Notes under the pieces: generated by a model
Told to the model about the DNA's origin: nothing
Seen by the model: the letters and a program-made list of their open reading frames with translations, nothing else
Database searches by the model: none
Source: CAWCXF01 sp963799455
Lineage (GTDB): Bacteria > Pseudomonadota > Alphaproteobacteria > Rhodobacterales > Rhodobacteraceae
DNA length: 64,000 nt
Direction of reading: 5' to 3'
NCBI GenBank assembly: GCA_963799455.1
Contig: CAWCXF010000007.1
Span: forward strand, 1,240,001 to 1,304,000
Part shown: positions 37,135 through 45,940 of the stretch, in pieces
Position numbering within the stretch: the stretch's first letter is position 1
Layout of the letters: each line of letters begins with the position of its first letter
Made by a program: the position numbers and the translations under genes

Positions 37135-37809
37135 TCAGGCGGCCTCGCCCAGGATCCGGGCGGCGAGCGCGCGGCTGACCGGGCGGCCTTCGGCCAGCGC
37201 CAGGGCGTCGAGGCCGGCGACGATGCGCTGGGCGGCGGCGAAGCTGCGCTCCATGCGCGGCAGCAGCCAGCCGATGAGCGCGGGCGGCGCCTGCACCTGG
37301 CGGTCGGCGAAGAGCTTGACGAGGAGCGCTGCTAGCAGCGCGTCGTCGGGCGCGTGCAGCCGCGCCGCGCCCGCGGCCTCGATCCGGCTGGCGAGGTCGG
37401 GCAGCGCCACGTCCCAGCGCGAGGGCGCGCCGCGGCCGGTCATCAGCAGCGCCCCCCCGCGCGCCGCCAGGAGGTTGTGCAGGTGCAGCAGCGCCGTCTG
37501 GGCGCCCGGGCCCGCGCGCGGCACGTCCTCGACGGCGACGCGGCCGTGATCGGCCAGCATCGGCAGGTCGGCCTCCGTCAGCCCGGCGGCCGGCACCACG
37601 CGCGCGCCCGCCGCCTCGGCCCAGACATGGGCGAGATGGGTCTTGCCCGAGCCCTCGGGGCCCATCAGCGCCTGCTTGCCGCCGGGCCAGCCCCGCCAGC
37701 CGTCGAGCGCCGCCAGCGCCGCCGCGTTGGCCTCGGAGACGAAGAACTCGGCCCGGCCCCTGGCCGCGCGGGCGGGCAGGTCGAGCGCGAGCTGGCGCGC
37801 CGCGCTCAC
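37135..37809 (-). CDS. hdaA: HdaA-like DnaA paralogue
   Basis: 224 residues of an AAA+ DnaA-like domain without the DNA-binding C-terminus. Starts QLALDLPARAARGRAEFFVS (the LALDLP clamp-binding-like motif), P-loop MGPEGSGKTHLAHVWAE, Walker B region VAVEDVPRAG, and lid helices to the end. HdaA with the beta clamp promotes hydrolysis of DnaA-ATP after initiation. The start is GTG 37809, overlapping the stop of the upstream permease-like gene (GTGA). Order perM-hdaA-ppk-ppx is conserved in relatives. Confidence 0.88.
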   Translation of the reverse strand: MSAARQLALDLPARAARGRAEFFVSEANAAALAALDGWRGWPGGKQALMGPEGSGKTHLAHVWAEAAGARVVPAAGLTEADLPMLADHGRVAVEDVPRAGPGAQTALLHLHNLLAARGGALLMTGRGAPSRWDVALPDLASRIEAAGAARLHAPDDALLAALLVKLFADRQVQAPPALIGWLLPRMERSFAAAQRIVAGLDALALAEGRPVSRALAARILGEAA

Positions 37810-39068
37810 GACGCCCTCCGGCTCGGCGCCGGCGGGGGGGGCGAGGCCACGGGGGGCCTCGGCCCCTCAAGCGGCCCGGCTGCGCCCTCGGGAGCCCCTC
37901 CGGGGGGCGGCGCCTCCGACGGCTCCGCAGAGGGTTCCGCGGTGAGTTCCGCAGGGGGCTTCGCAGGGGGCTTCGCAGGGGGCTTCGCAGGGGGCTTCAC
38001 GGAGGGCTGGGGGGCCGCGTCGGTCCCGCGGTAGAGCGTCGAGGCGCGGTAGCGCTCGAGGCCGAAGCGGGCGATCACGCCGAGCACGGCGGCGAGCGGC
38101 ACCGCGACCAGCAGCCCCACGAAGCCGAACATCGCGCCGAAGGCCGACAGCGCCAGCAGCAGCCAGACCGGGTGCAGCCCGACGCTGCCGCCCACCAGCT
38201 TCGGCGTGAGCACGTTGCCCTCCATCATCTGGCCCGACACGAAGATCGCGGCGACGACGGCGATCATGCCCCACTCGCCCCAGAACTGGAACAGCGCCAG
38301 CCCGATCGCCAGCCCCCCGCCGACGATCGCGCCCACATAGGGGATGAACGAGACGAGCCCCGCGAGGACGCCCACGACGAGCCCGAAGGTCAGCCCCGCG
38401 AGCATCAGGGCGCCGGCGTAGTAGACGCCCAGGATGAGCATCACCGTGCCCTGGCCGCGCAGGAAGCCCGACAGCGTCTCGTCCACCTCGCGCGCGAGGC
38501 GCCGGATGGTGGGCTGATGCTCGCGCGGCAGCAGCGCGTCGACCGAGGCCACCATGCGGTCCCAGTCGAGCAGCAGGTAGAACGCCACCACCGGCACGAT
38601 CAGCACGAAGACCACCACCCCGAGCACGCCGAGCGCCGAGTCCACCAGCCCGGCGATCAGGAGGCCGCCGCGCTCGCGGATCAGCTCGCCCGCGCCGCGC
38701 AGCGAGCGCTGGAGCGCGGGCTCCAGCTCCCCTAGGCCCGGGAAGGCCTGGGTGATCCGGCCCTCGAGCTGGCGCAGCAGCTCGGGCGCCTGCTGCACCA
38801 GCGCGCTGGCCTGCGCGACCAGCGTCGGGATCACCAGCAGCACGGCCAGCGCGAAGGCCAGCACGGCCACCCCCGTGATGAGGACCACCGCCAGCGTGCG
38901 CGAGAGCCCGCGGCGCTGGAGCCAGTCGGCCACCGGGTCGAGGAAGTAGGCCACCGCGCCGCCCATCACGAAGGGCAGCAGCACGTCGCCCAGCAGCCAC
39001 AGCGCGAGCAGGACCACCAGGGCGGCGACGCCCCAATAGGTGAGCTGCTGTCGGGGGGTCAGGGCCAC
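37806..39068 (-). CDS. AI-2E/PerM-family membrane protein with repeat-bearing tail
   Basis: About 420 residues from GTG 39068 (GGAG upstream); TTG 39104 is an alternative. Eight or so membrane segments, starting TYWGVAALVVLLALWLLGDVL, with the family signature LLDWDRMVASVDALLPREHQ and a late SFIPYVGAIVGGGLAIGLAL. The family includes AI-2 exporters and Na+/H+ antiporters; role here unknown. The last 80 residues are a Pro/Ala/Glu tail with four PAKP units from a 12-nt repeat (37944-38001 region). The stop overlaps the hdaA start. Confidence 0.85.
   Translation of the reverse strand: MALTPRQQLTYWGVAALVVLLALWLLGDVLLPFVMGGAVAYFLDPVADWLQRRGLSRTLAVVLITGVAVLAFALAVLLVIPTLVAQASALVQQAPELLRQLEGRITQAFPGLGELEPALQRSLRGAGELIRERGGLLIAGLVDSALGVLGVVVFVLIVPVVAFYLLLDWDRMVASVDALLPREHQPTIRRLAREVDETLSGFLRGQGTVMLILGVYYAGALMLAGLTFGLVVGVLAGLVSFIPYVGAIVGGGLAIGLALFQFWGEWGMIAVVAAIFVSGQMMEGNVLTPKLVGGSVGLHPVWLLLALSAFGAMFGFVGLLVAVPLAAVLGVIARFGLERYRASTLYRGTDAAPQPSVKPPAKPPAKPPAKPPAELTAEPSAEPSEAPPPGGAPEGAAGPLEGPRPPVASPPPPAPSRRAS
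37940..38002 (-). repeat. 12-nt tandem repeat in the PerM-like gene
   Basis: Units of gggcttcgcagg (with g/t variants) repeat about four times, with degenerate flanking copies, encoding PPAK tetrapeptides near the C-terminus. Unit length is a multiple of three. Confidence 0.8.
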
Positions 39069-39272
39069 GGGCGCGCTCCGATCGACGCCCCTTCCATCGC
39101 CCAAGGGCCCGCACCGCGCAAGGGGCGAGGCCCGGGCGCGGGCGGCGAGGCCCTCCCGTGGAGCGCGCCCCCGATCGCGGAAGGCCGCGCCGCCCGCGCC
39201 CGGGCCGCCCCACCCCGCGCTTGCCGCTCGGGGCGCGATCGCCTAAGGCCCCACGGCCACCCCGGAGCCCCC

Positions 39273-40658
39273 ATGCGCCTCAGCCGCTACTTCCTGCCCG
39301 TCCTCAAGGAGACGCCCGCCGAGGCGCAGATCGCGAGCCACCGCCTGATGCTGCGCGCGGGGCTCATCAAGCAGGCCGCCGCCGGCATCTACTCCTGGCT
39401 GCCCTTGGGCTACCGCGTCCTGCGCCGCGTCGAGCGGATCGTGCACGAGGAGCAGCAGCGCGCCGGCCACATCCCGCTCCTGATGCCGACGATCCAGCCC
39501 GCGGATCTGTGGCGCGAGTCCGGCCGCTACGACGCCTACGGCGCCGAGATGCTGCGCATCCGCGACCGCGGCGAGCGCGACCTCCTCTATGGGCCGACCA
39601 ACGAGGAGATGATCACCGACATCTTCCGCGCCCACGTCACCAGCTACCGCGAGCTGCCGCTCACGCTCTACCACGTCCAGTGGAAGTTCCGCGACGAGGT
39701 GCGCCCGCGCTTCGGCGTGATGCGCGGCCGCGAGTTCCTGATGAAGGACGGCTACACCTTCGACGTGGACCGCGAGGCGGCGATTCACGCTTACAACCGC
39801 CACATGGTGAGCTACCTGCGCACCTACGAGCGCATGGGGCTGCGCGCCCTCCCCATGCGCGCGGACTCGGGCCCCATCGGCGGCGAGGACACCCACGAGT
39901 TCCTGGTGCTGGCCGACACCGGCGAGTCCGAGGTGTTCTACGACGCCGCCGTCACCGACCTGTCCTTGGGCTCGCGCGCGGTGGACTACGACGACGCCGA
40001 GGCGCTCGCCGCGATCGTGCGCGAGTGGACGACCCCTTACGCGCGCACCGACGAGACCCACGACGAGGCGCTCTTCGCCCAGGTGCCCGAGGCGCGCCGC
40101 CGCGTCTCGCGCGGGATCGAGGTCGGTCAGGTGTTCTACTTCGGCACCAAGTACTCCGAGCCGATGGGCGCCGTGGTGACGAACGCCGCAGGCGAGCGCG
40201 TGCCGGTCCACATGGGCTCGCACGGCATCGGCGTCTCGCGCCTCGTCGGCGCCATCATCGAGGCCAGCCACGACGAGCGCGGCATCATCTGGCCCGAGGG
40301 CGTGACGCCCTTCCATGTGGGCATCGTCAACCTGCGCCAGGGCGACGCGGCCTGCGACGCGGCCTGCGAGGCGCTCCATGAGGGGCTCGTGGCGCGCGGC
40401 CTCGACCCGCTCTACGACGACCGCGACGAGCGCGCGGGCGCCAAGTTCGCCACCATGGACCTCATCGGCCTGCCCTGGCGCGTCACGGTGGGGCCGCGTG
40501 GGCTCGCCGGCGGCACCGTCGAGGTCACGAGCCGGCGCACCGGCGAGGGCGAGGAGATGTCGCCCGAGGCGGCCGTGGCGCGGGTCTCGGCGATCTACGG
40601 CGTCGAGGCGACGAAGTCCTCTCCAAAGCAGGATTCCCTAGACGAACGGAGCAAGTAG
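39273..40658 (+). CDS. proS: Prolyl-tRNA synthetase, short alphaproteobacterial type
   Basis: 461 residues of the class II enzyme lacking the editing insertion. MRLSRYFLPVLKETPAEAQI and SHRLMLRAGLIKQAAAGIYSWLPLG at the start, motif 2 VQWKFRDEVRPRFGVMRGREFLMKD, motif 3 HMGSHGIGVSRLVGAIIEASH, and a C-terminal anticodon domain. Charges tRNA-Pro. The last 13-15 codons (after IYGVEA) run into AT-richer sequence and read SSPKQDSLDERSK, unlike the ending I expect, suggesting replacement by the islet that follows. ATG 39273. Confidence 0.94.
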   Translation: MRLSRYFLPVLKETPAEAQIASHRLMLRAGLIKQAAAGIYSWLPLGYRVLRRVERIVHEEQQRAGHIPLLMPTIQPADLWRESGRYDAYGAEMLRIRDRGERDLLYGPTNEEMITDIFRAHVTSYRELPLTLYHVQWKFRDEVRPRFGVMRGREFLMKDGYTFDVDREAAIHAYNRHMVSYLRTYERMGLRALPMRADSGPIGGEDTHEFLVLADTGESEVFYDAAVTDLSLGSRAVDYDDAEALAAIVREWTTPYARTDETHDEALFAQVPEARRRVSRGIEVGQVFYFGTKYSEPMGAVVTNAAGERVPVHMGSHGIGVSRLVGAIIEASHDERGIIWPEGVTPFHVGIVNLRQGDAACDAACEALHEGLVARGLDPLYDDRDERAGAKFATMDLIGLPWRVTVGPRGLAGGTVEVTSRRTGEGEEMSPEAAVARVSAIYGVEATKSSPKQDSLDERSK

Positions 40659-40865
40659 CCATCCGAAGAACAAGACTACAAACGCGCCACCGAGATCGAG
40701 GGTGAGCATCTGCCACGATGCCATTCCCCCGATCCCGGTGAACCACACAACCCGAGTGTTCAAGCTGATGGACCCCAGGATGTGAACGCTCCCGGCATGT
40801 CTGCAGGATCTGTGGTCGCTCACCCGTGAACTCGAACAACCTTCGGCGTGCGCGCAGGCATGCAC
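40638..40865 (-). CDS. Possible small membrane protein in an AT-richer patch
   Basis: A 75-codon frame from GTG 40865 whose second half is hydrophobic (RVVWFTGIGGMASWQM, then GGAFVVLFFGWLLAPFV), enough for one or two membrane helices. It lies in a patch of clearly lower GC between proS and a lipoprotein gene, and its 3' end is antisense to the atypical end of proS. No recognised family and no clear ribosome site; the N-terminal half looks random. Could be a fragment of a lost gene. The rest of the 277-base gap holds nothing else. Confidence 0.25.
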   Translation of the reverse strand: MHACAHAEGCSSSRVSDHRSCRHAGSVHILGSISLNTRVVWFTGIGGMASWQMLTLDLGGAFVVLFFGWLLAPFV

Positions 40866-40935
40866 CCGTGTCGCACCTTTCGACTTGGCGATGGGCAGGC
40901 GTTCTCCGGACGCGGCTGGGCGTCGAGGAGGCGTC

Positions 40936-41541
40936 CTAGCCGCAGACGGCCTCGGGCCGGGCGACGGAGAACCGGCGGGTGCCGATGTTCGGCCCCCCGC
41001 GGCGTCCGTCGATCAGCGCCAGCTCGAACCGCACCGCCGGGGCGTTGGCGTCGATCGCCGTCTCGATCACGAAGAGATGGGCCGATCGCAGCGGGCGCTC
41101 CTCGGGGCTCCGCAGCGCCTCGTAGGAATAGGTGTAGCGATCCTCGCGGCCCCCGCCGGGCAGGGGGACCGAGACCACGGGCGGATCCCCCGGCGTGATC
41201 GGGGCCACCCCCCGCGTGGGGAAGCCCAGCTCGACCCGCTCGACGCCCGAGGGGTCCGTCACGGCGAAGATCAGGAGCACGCGATCCATGCCGGCCGGGA
41301 GGATGTGGTTCTCGTTCGTCAGCCGGCGCCGCTCCGCCGACCCCGCGTCGGGCGGAAGGTGGGGGCGCGTCCCGTCGGGGCAGGCGGTGTCGGCCGGGTC
41401 GAGATCGGCGCGGGTGGTGAACACGACCGGCCCGTCGAGCGCGCCGCGCAGCACCGTGAGGTCGGGGGCGGCGCGGTCGAAAGCGGGAAAGCTCGGCGCG
41501 CAGCCCACGAGGAGCGCGAGGGCGAGGAGGCGAAGGCGCAT
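40936..41541 (-). CDS. Putative outer-membrane lipoprotein, unknown function
   Basis: 201 residues beginning MRLRLLALALLVGCAPSFPA: a lipoprotein signal with lipobox LVGC, Cys 14 becoming the lipidated residue; Ala at +2 suggests outer-membrane sorting. The mature part reads PAFDRAAPDLTVLRGALDGP, ILPAGMDRVLLIFAVTD, and ends ARPEAVCG. I do not recognise a domain. It stands divergent to lolC, the lipoprotein-release permease, 116 bases apart, but this need not be functional. Confidence 0.7.
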   Translation of the reverse strand: MRLRLLALALLVGCAPSFPAFDRAAPDLTVLRGALDGPVVFTTRADLDPADTACPDGTRPHLPPDAGSAERRRLTNENHILPAGMDRVLLIFAVTDPSGVERVELGFPTRGVAPITPGDPPVVSVPLPGGGREDRYTYSYEALRSPEERPLRSAHLFVIETAIDANAPAVRFELALIDGRRGGPNIGTRRFSVARPEAVCG

Positions 41542-41657
41542 GGCGGGTCTCCTGCGGTCGTCGCGGCATCCTGGACGCGGGTTGCCCGCCGGCGCCATTG
41601 CGGTATTCCCCACCGCGCCGGCCGACGCCGCCGCCGCCCGCAGGAGGAGCCGCCCCC

Positions 41658-42986
41658 ATGGCCGACGTCACGCTCGCCACCGCCCCGGCGCTCTCCGTGC
41701 GCCGCGTGCCGCCCTTCGCCCCCTTCGAGTGGACCATCGCCTGGCGCTACCTGCGCGCGCGCCGCGCCGAGGGGGGCGTCAGCGTGATGACCGCCATCAG
41801 CCTGATCGGCGTGGCCCTGGCGGTCTTCGCCCTCATCGCCACCATGTCGGTGCGCACGGGCTTTCGCAACGAGCTGGTGGACACCATCCTGGGCGCCAAC
41901 GCCCACGTCACGATCTACCAGGCCCCCGAGGAGGCGGCCGACGGCTCGGGCCGCCTGTCCACGACGATCGCCGGCCACGAGGCCATGGCCTCCCGCCTGC
42001 GCGCCGTCCCCGGCGTCACGCGCGTCGCGCCCCTGGTGCGCGCCACCGTGCTGGCCTCCAACGAGGGCCTCAACACCGGCGTGCAGGTCTACGGCATCGC
42101 GCCCGAGGATCTCGCCACCGTCCCGCGCATCGCGGCGCCCGACGAATCCTACGGCTCGCTCGCCCGCTTCCCTGAAGGGGTCGCCATCGGCTCGGGCGTC
42201 GCGCGCGACCTCGGGCTCGTCGTGGGCGACACGATCAAGCTGATCTCCCCCGACGGCGCGCGCACCGCCTTCGGCACCTCGCCGCGAACGGGCGCCTACG
42301 AGGTCGCTTACGTCTTCACCGCAGGCCGCTACGACATCGACCAGACGCGGGTCTACATGCCGCTCTCGGAGGCCCAGCCCTTCTTCAACCGAGAGGGCGC
42401 CGTGGACGAGATGGAGGTCATGGTCGCCGACCCCGAGGCGGTGGACGCCATGATCCCCGCGCTCCTCGACGCCGCGGGCCCGCGCGCGATGGCCTGGACC
42501 TGGCGCGACGGCTCGGCCGCCTTCCTGCGCGCGCTCGACATCGAGGACGACGTGATGTTCGTCATCCTGTCGATCCTGGTGCTGATCGCCGCGCTCAACA
42601 TCGTCTCGGGGCTCATCATGCTGGTGCGCAACAAGGGCCGCGACATCGGCATCCTGCGCACCATGGGGCTGACGGAGGGCTCGATCCTGCGGGTGTTCTT
42701 CCTCTGCGGCGCCTCGGTGGGCATCCTCGGCACGGCGATCGGCGTCGCCCTGGGCGTCCTCTTCACGCTCAACATCGACGCGATCTTCGCCGTGGTGGAC
42801 GGCCTCTCCGGCGGGGGCGCGTGGGATCCCTCGATCCGCGGCATCGCCACGCTGCCCGCTGAGCTCCAGGCGGGCGACGTCGCCTCGGCCGTGGCGCTCT
42901 CGCTGGGGCTGTCGTTCATCGTGACGATCTTCCCCGCCCGCCGCGCCGCTCGCATGAACCCCGTGGACGCGCTGCGCCATGAATGA
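41658..42986 (+). CDS. lolC: Lipoprotein-releasing ABC transporter permease LolC/LolE type
   Basis: 442 residues: N-terminal helix after FEWTIAWRYLRARRAEGGVSVMTAISLIGVALAVFALI, a large periplasmic MacB-like domain, and three C-terminal FtsX segments (VILSILVLIAALNIVSGLIML, IGILRTMGLTEGSILRVFFL, LSLGLSFIVTIFPARRAARM). With LolD it extracts outer-membrane lipoproteins from the inner membrane to LolA. AGGAGG lies 10 bases before ATG 41658. The stop overlaps the lolD ATG by 8 bases. Confidence 0.94.
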   Translation: MADVTLATAPALSVRRVPPFAPFEWTIAWRYLRARRAEGGVSVMTAISLIGVALAVFALIATMSVRTGFRNELVDTILGANAHVTIYQAPEEAADGSGRLSTTIAGHEAMASRLRAVPGVTRVAPLVRATVLASNEGLNTGVQVYGIAPEDLATVPRIAAPDESYGSLARFPEGVAIGSGVARDLGLVVGDTIKLISPDGARTAFGTSPRTGAYEVAYVFTAGRYDIDQTRVYMPLSEAQPFFNREGAVDEMEVMVADPEAVDAMIPALLDAAGPRAMAWTWRDGSAAFLRALDIEDDVMFVILSILVLIAALNIVSGLIMLVRNKGRDIGILRTMGLTEGSILRVFFLCGASVGILGTAIGVALGVLFTLNIDAIFAVVDGLSGGGAWDPSIRGIATLPAELQAGDVASAVALSLGLSFIVTIFPARRAARMNPVDALRHE

Positions 42987-43903
42987 GCGGCGACTGCCGC
43001 AGCGACCCGAGCGCGGGCAACGACCCGAGCGCGGGCAGCGACCCGAGCGCGGGCAGCGACCCGAACGCGGGCAGCGGCCCGACCGGGGGCCGCGCTCGGC
43101 CGGCGGGCAGCGGCCCGACCCGGACGCGCGTTCGATCGGCGGGCAGCGACCCGATGGAGAGCCGCGGTCCGAGGGGCCGTCGCCGTCGCCGCCTTGGCCG
43201 CCCGCCCTGCGGCTCGTCGAGATCGAGCGCACCTACGCCCCCGGCCTGCCCACCGAGGTCCGCGTGCTCCAGGGCGCCTCGCTCGACGTGGCGCCGGGCG
43301 AGGTCGTGGCGCTCACCGCGCCCTCGGGGGCGGGCAAGTCCACGCTCCTGCACGTGGCGGGCCTGCTCGACCGGCCCGACGCGGGGAGGGTGGAGATCGG
43401 CGGGCGCGACGTCACCGACCTCGGCGACCGGGAGCGCACGGGGCTCCGGCGCGAGGCGTTGGGCTTCGTCTACCAGTTTCACCACCTGCTGCCGGAGTTC
43501 AGCGCGATCGAGAACGTGGTCCTGCCGCAGCTCGCCCACGGCGTGGGCCGCGAGGCCGCGCGCGAGCGGGCGGGGCGGCTCCTCGACCGCGTGGGGCTCG
43601 GGGGCCGCGCGCACCACCGCCCCGGCGCGCTCTCGGGGGGCGAGGCGCAGCGGGTGGCGGTCTGCCGCGCGCTCGCCAACGGCCCGCGCGTGCTGCTCGC
43701 GGACGAGCCCACGGGCAACCTCGACCCCGCCACCTCCGAGCGCGTGTTCGAGGCGCTCACGGCGCTGGTGCGCGAGACCGGCATGGCGGCGCTGATCGCC
43801 ACGCACAATCTCAGGGCTGGCGGAGCGCATGGACCGCGTGGTGCGGCTGGAGGAGGGGCGGCTGGTTGATCGGGATCAAGGCGCCGGCCCCCCGCATCGG
43901 TGA
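42979..43903 (+). CDS. lolD: Lipoprotein-releasing ABC ATPase LolD, with repeat-expanded N-terminus and a 3' one-base insertion
   Basis: ABC ATPase with Walker A APSGAGKSTLLH, Q-loop VYQFHHLLPEFSAIENV, signature LSGGEAQRVAVCRAL, Walker B VLLADEPTGNLD and the H-loop IATHN. The uncorrected frame stops at 43869 (LRAGGAHGP..); deleting the extra A at 43813 gives the normal end LAERMDRVVRLEEGRLVD and a stop at 43903. Residues 9-70 are an extra segment absent from usual LolD: five RPERGQ-type hexapeptides then degenerate copies. Energises lipoprotein release with LolC. A second copy of its 3' third lies at 44.3 kb. Confidence 0.88.
43003..43080 (+). repeat. 18-nt tandem repeat, four to five units, at the start of lolD
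   Basis: Units of cgacccgagcgcgggcag repeat from about 43003 to 43080 with single-base variants, then fade into related sequence to 43160. They encode RPERGQ hexapeptides. The unit resembles that of the AidB-like gene (about 15 of 18 positions). Confidence 0.92.
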
Positions 43904-43933
43904 GGCTGGGGCGAGCCACAGGGAGGCCGCCCG

Positions 43934-44317
43934 ATGAGACCGATGCCGCTCCTCGCCGCCCTCGCCCTCGCCGCGCCCGCCGGGGCGCAGGAGGACGGGC
44001 AGACGCTCTTCATGGAGCACTGCGCGGTCTGCCACGGTGCGGACGCGAAGGGCGGCGGGCCGATGGCGCCGATCCTCACCGTCCCGCCCTCGGACCTCAC
44101 CTCGCTCGAGGACGACGACGGCGCGTTCCCGACCTTCTGGGTGATGCGCCGGATCGACGGGCGCGACCCGTTCCTCGCCCATGGCGGCGAGATGCCGGTC
44201 TGGGGCGAGGTGCTGGAGGGCCCGCGGGTGATGGTGGACGGCCCCGGCGGCCAGCCCATCCTCGTCGCCGAGCCCGTCGCGGCGATCACCGCGTGGCTGG
44301 AGTCGCTCCAGGAGTGA
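43934..44317 (+). CDS. Small exported c-type cytochrome
   Basis: 127 residues: signal peptide (MRPMPLLAALALAAPAGA, cut after AGA), heme-binding site FMEHCAVCHGADAKGGG and a candidate methionine ligand in GGEMPVWGEVLEG. The final helix (PVAAITAWLESLQE) is typical of class I cytochromes. It should carry electrons in the periplasm; partner unknown. It lies between lolD and a copy of the lolD 3' end, so it is embedded in a duplication rather than in a respiratory operon. ATG 43934 has GGGAGG about 10 bases upstream. Confidence 0.88.
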   Translation: MRPMPLLAALALAAPAGAQEDGQTLFMEHCAVCHGADAKGGGPMAPILTVPPSDLTSLEDDDGAFPTFWVMRRIDGRDPFLAHGGEMPVWGEVLEGPRVMVDGPGGQPILVAEPVAAITAWLESLQE

Positions 44318-44329
44318 ACGAGGTCTCAC

Positions 44330-44559
44330 GGGGGCGAGGCGCAGCGGGTGGCGGTCTGCCGCGCGCTCGCCAACGGCCCCCGCGTGCTGCTCGCCGACGA
44401 GCCCACCGGCAACCTCGACCCCGCCACCTCCGAGCGCGTGTTCGAGGCGCTCACGGCGCTGGTGCGCGAGACCGGCATGGCGGCGCTGATCGCCACGCAC
44501 AACCTCGGGCTCGCGGAGCGCATGGAACGGGTGGTGCGGCAAGAGCGGGGCGGCTGGTT
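44330..44559 (+). pseudogene. Duplicated 3' fragment of lolD
   Basis: About 230 bases nearly identical to 43636-43867 in lolD: GGEAQRVAVCRALANGPRVL, LADEPTGNLDPATSERVFEA and IATHNLGLAERMERVVR are repeated. No Walker A or start is present, so it encodes no working ATPase. Differences are mostly third-position changes plus small indels near the end. Here the stretch corresponding to the lolD frameshift reads aacctcggg without the extra base, confirming the correction there. Confidence 0.92.
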
Positions 44560-44694
44560 CAGAGCGATCCGCTGCGACGTGGACCCATCCGTTCCGGGCT
44601 CGACCCGGGACCTCGATCCACGAGGCGGCGCTTGGTCGGTCGAGGCCCCGGCTCGAGGCCGGGGCGGCGGGGCTCCATGACGGCGCGGGCCGCC

Positions 44695-45109
44695 TCAGAC
44701 CCGGCGGGCGAGCAGCACGCCTGCGGCCATCAGCGCGATCCCGGCGGCGCGGCGCACGGTGACGGGGGAGGGGCGGGCGCCGAGGAGGCCCCAGTGGTCG
44801 ATCGCGGCGGCCGAGACGATCTGGCCCAGGAGGACGAAGAACACGGCGTTGCCGACGCCGAAGGTCGGGGCGACATAGGTGATGGCGAGGACGTAGAACG
44901 CGACCAGCGTGCCCGCGAGGTAGAGGTGCGGCGGCTGGGCGAAGCGCGCGGGGCAGGGCGCTCGTGCCGGTCGCCACGGTGGCCAGGGCGGCGCAGGCGA
45001 AGGCCACGACGAAGAGGATGGCGGCGGCGAGCGCCGGCGAGCCGAGGCGCGCGCCGAGCTGGGCGTTGAGCGCGGCCAGGACGGGGATGCCGATGCCGGC
45101 GGCGAGCAT
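44695..45109 (-). pseudogene. YdcZ/DUF606-family DMT transporter, one-base frameshift
   Basis: From ATG 45109 the frame gives LAAGIGIPVLAALNAQLGAR and AAAILFVVAFACAALATVATG, then shifts; the adjacent frame continues AQPPHLYLAGTLVAFYVLAI, FGVGNAVFFVLLGQIVSAAA and ends AAGIALMAAGVLLARRV. Removing one base of gggg at 44950-44953 restores a protein of about 137 residues with four to five membrane helices, the YdcZ half-size DMT form. Substrate unknown. The AT-rich islet begins just upstream of its start, so its promoter may have been replaced. Confidence 0.82.
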
Positions 45110-45287
45110 GGTGAGGAGTTTGCAGTTCGTTGCTGATGAACTCCAATAACATGAATCACATTTGTATCTTATGGCTGATCTGATTGGTGCAGCATAGGAG
45201 CTATGATTTTAACGTACGATGCTTGCTGATGTCAAGCATGATTCCGTAGCACAGTCTTCAATGCAATGCCCAGGAATACCGATCGAG

Positions 45288-45940
45288 TATGACGAGTCTC
45301 TACCAGTATGAGATTATCTCTCCGTGTCCAGAGCCATATACCCATGGAAGCTTTGAGATGCCTATTCCAGATGCGGTAATGGTGAGTAAGCCCAAGGATC
45401 TCAGCACCTTTGGCTGCTACTGATATCACTACGCAGGAATGGAACTTGGCAAAAGATCTATGCGAGCCGTGAACTATGGATGACGGCATCGGCATCTGTT
45501 GCGTCGAGGGCATTTATGGTCTCTCGATGAGTATGGCACCTGCAGATCATGACTGCATCAGTCAGAGCCACGTGCCAGATAAGCAAGCGGTTGTTCTTCG
45601 AAACTGGTTAGTGCAGGCAGTTCGGGCAGAGGCGCTATATGTCTGCTCATTATGTCTTTCTAGCGATGACTTGGGACTGTGGCGGGAGTATGGTGGGAGT
45701 GGTGGGGCCGCGCTGGGTGTGCCGCTGGAGCCGATCATCAGCTACTCCCAACAACACAAGGAAGTGCAGGTCCTGCCGGTAGAATATAACAGACAGAAGC
45801 AATTTGAGATGGTAGCAGATGTGACGATGAAGCTGGCGGACTACTTGGCGGATTCTGGAGGCGAGTCTTTAGAGATACCAATGCCGTCCGATCTTGCGAA
45901 GTCCGTAGAAAAGCTTACGCAGCGCCGTGCGCATGGATGA
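45288..45940 (+). pseudogene. Decayed DUF2971-family gene, copy 1
   Basis: In an AT-rich islet. A frame at 45310-45430 reads SLYQYEIISP and AVMVSKPKDLSTFGCY, like the start of DUF2971 proteins (an L-Y-K-Y opening, then a W/V-F/V-S-x-P-x-D-F-N-D-P stretch), before a stop. From ATG 45476 an open frame of 154 codons carries the second conserved block, YVCSLCLSSDDLGLWREYGG and AALGVPLEPI, as in this family. A shift or deletion lies between. DUF2971 proteins are often found in defence and mobile regions; function unproven. Expression of the 154-codon part is possible but unlikely to be functional. Confidence 0.55.

Noticed and set aside
45232..45513. 93-codon minus-strand ORF in the AT-rich islet
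   Set aside because: It is antisense to the DUF2971 remnant, which has family motifs; no domain or ribosome site supports the minus-strand frame.
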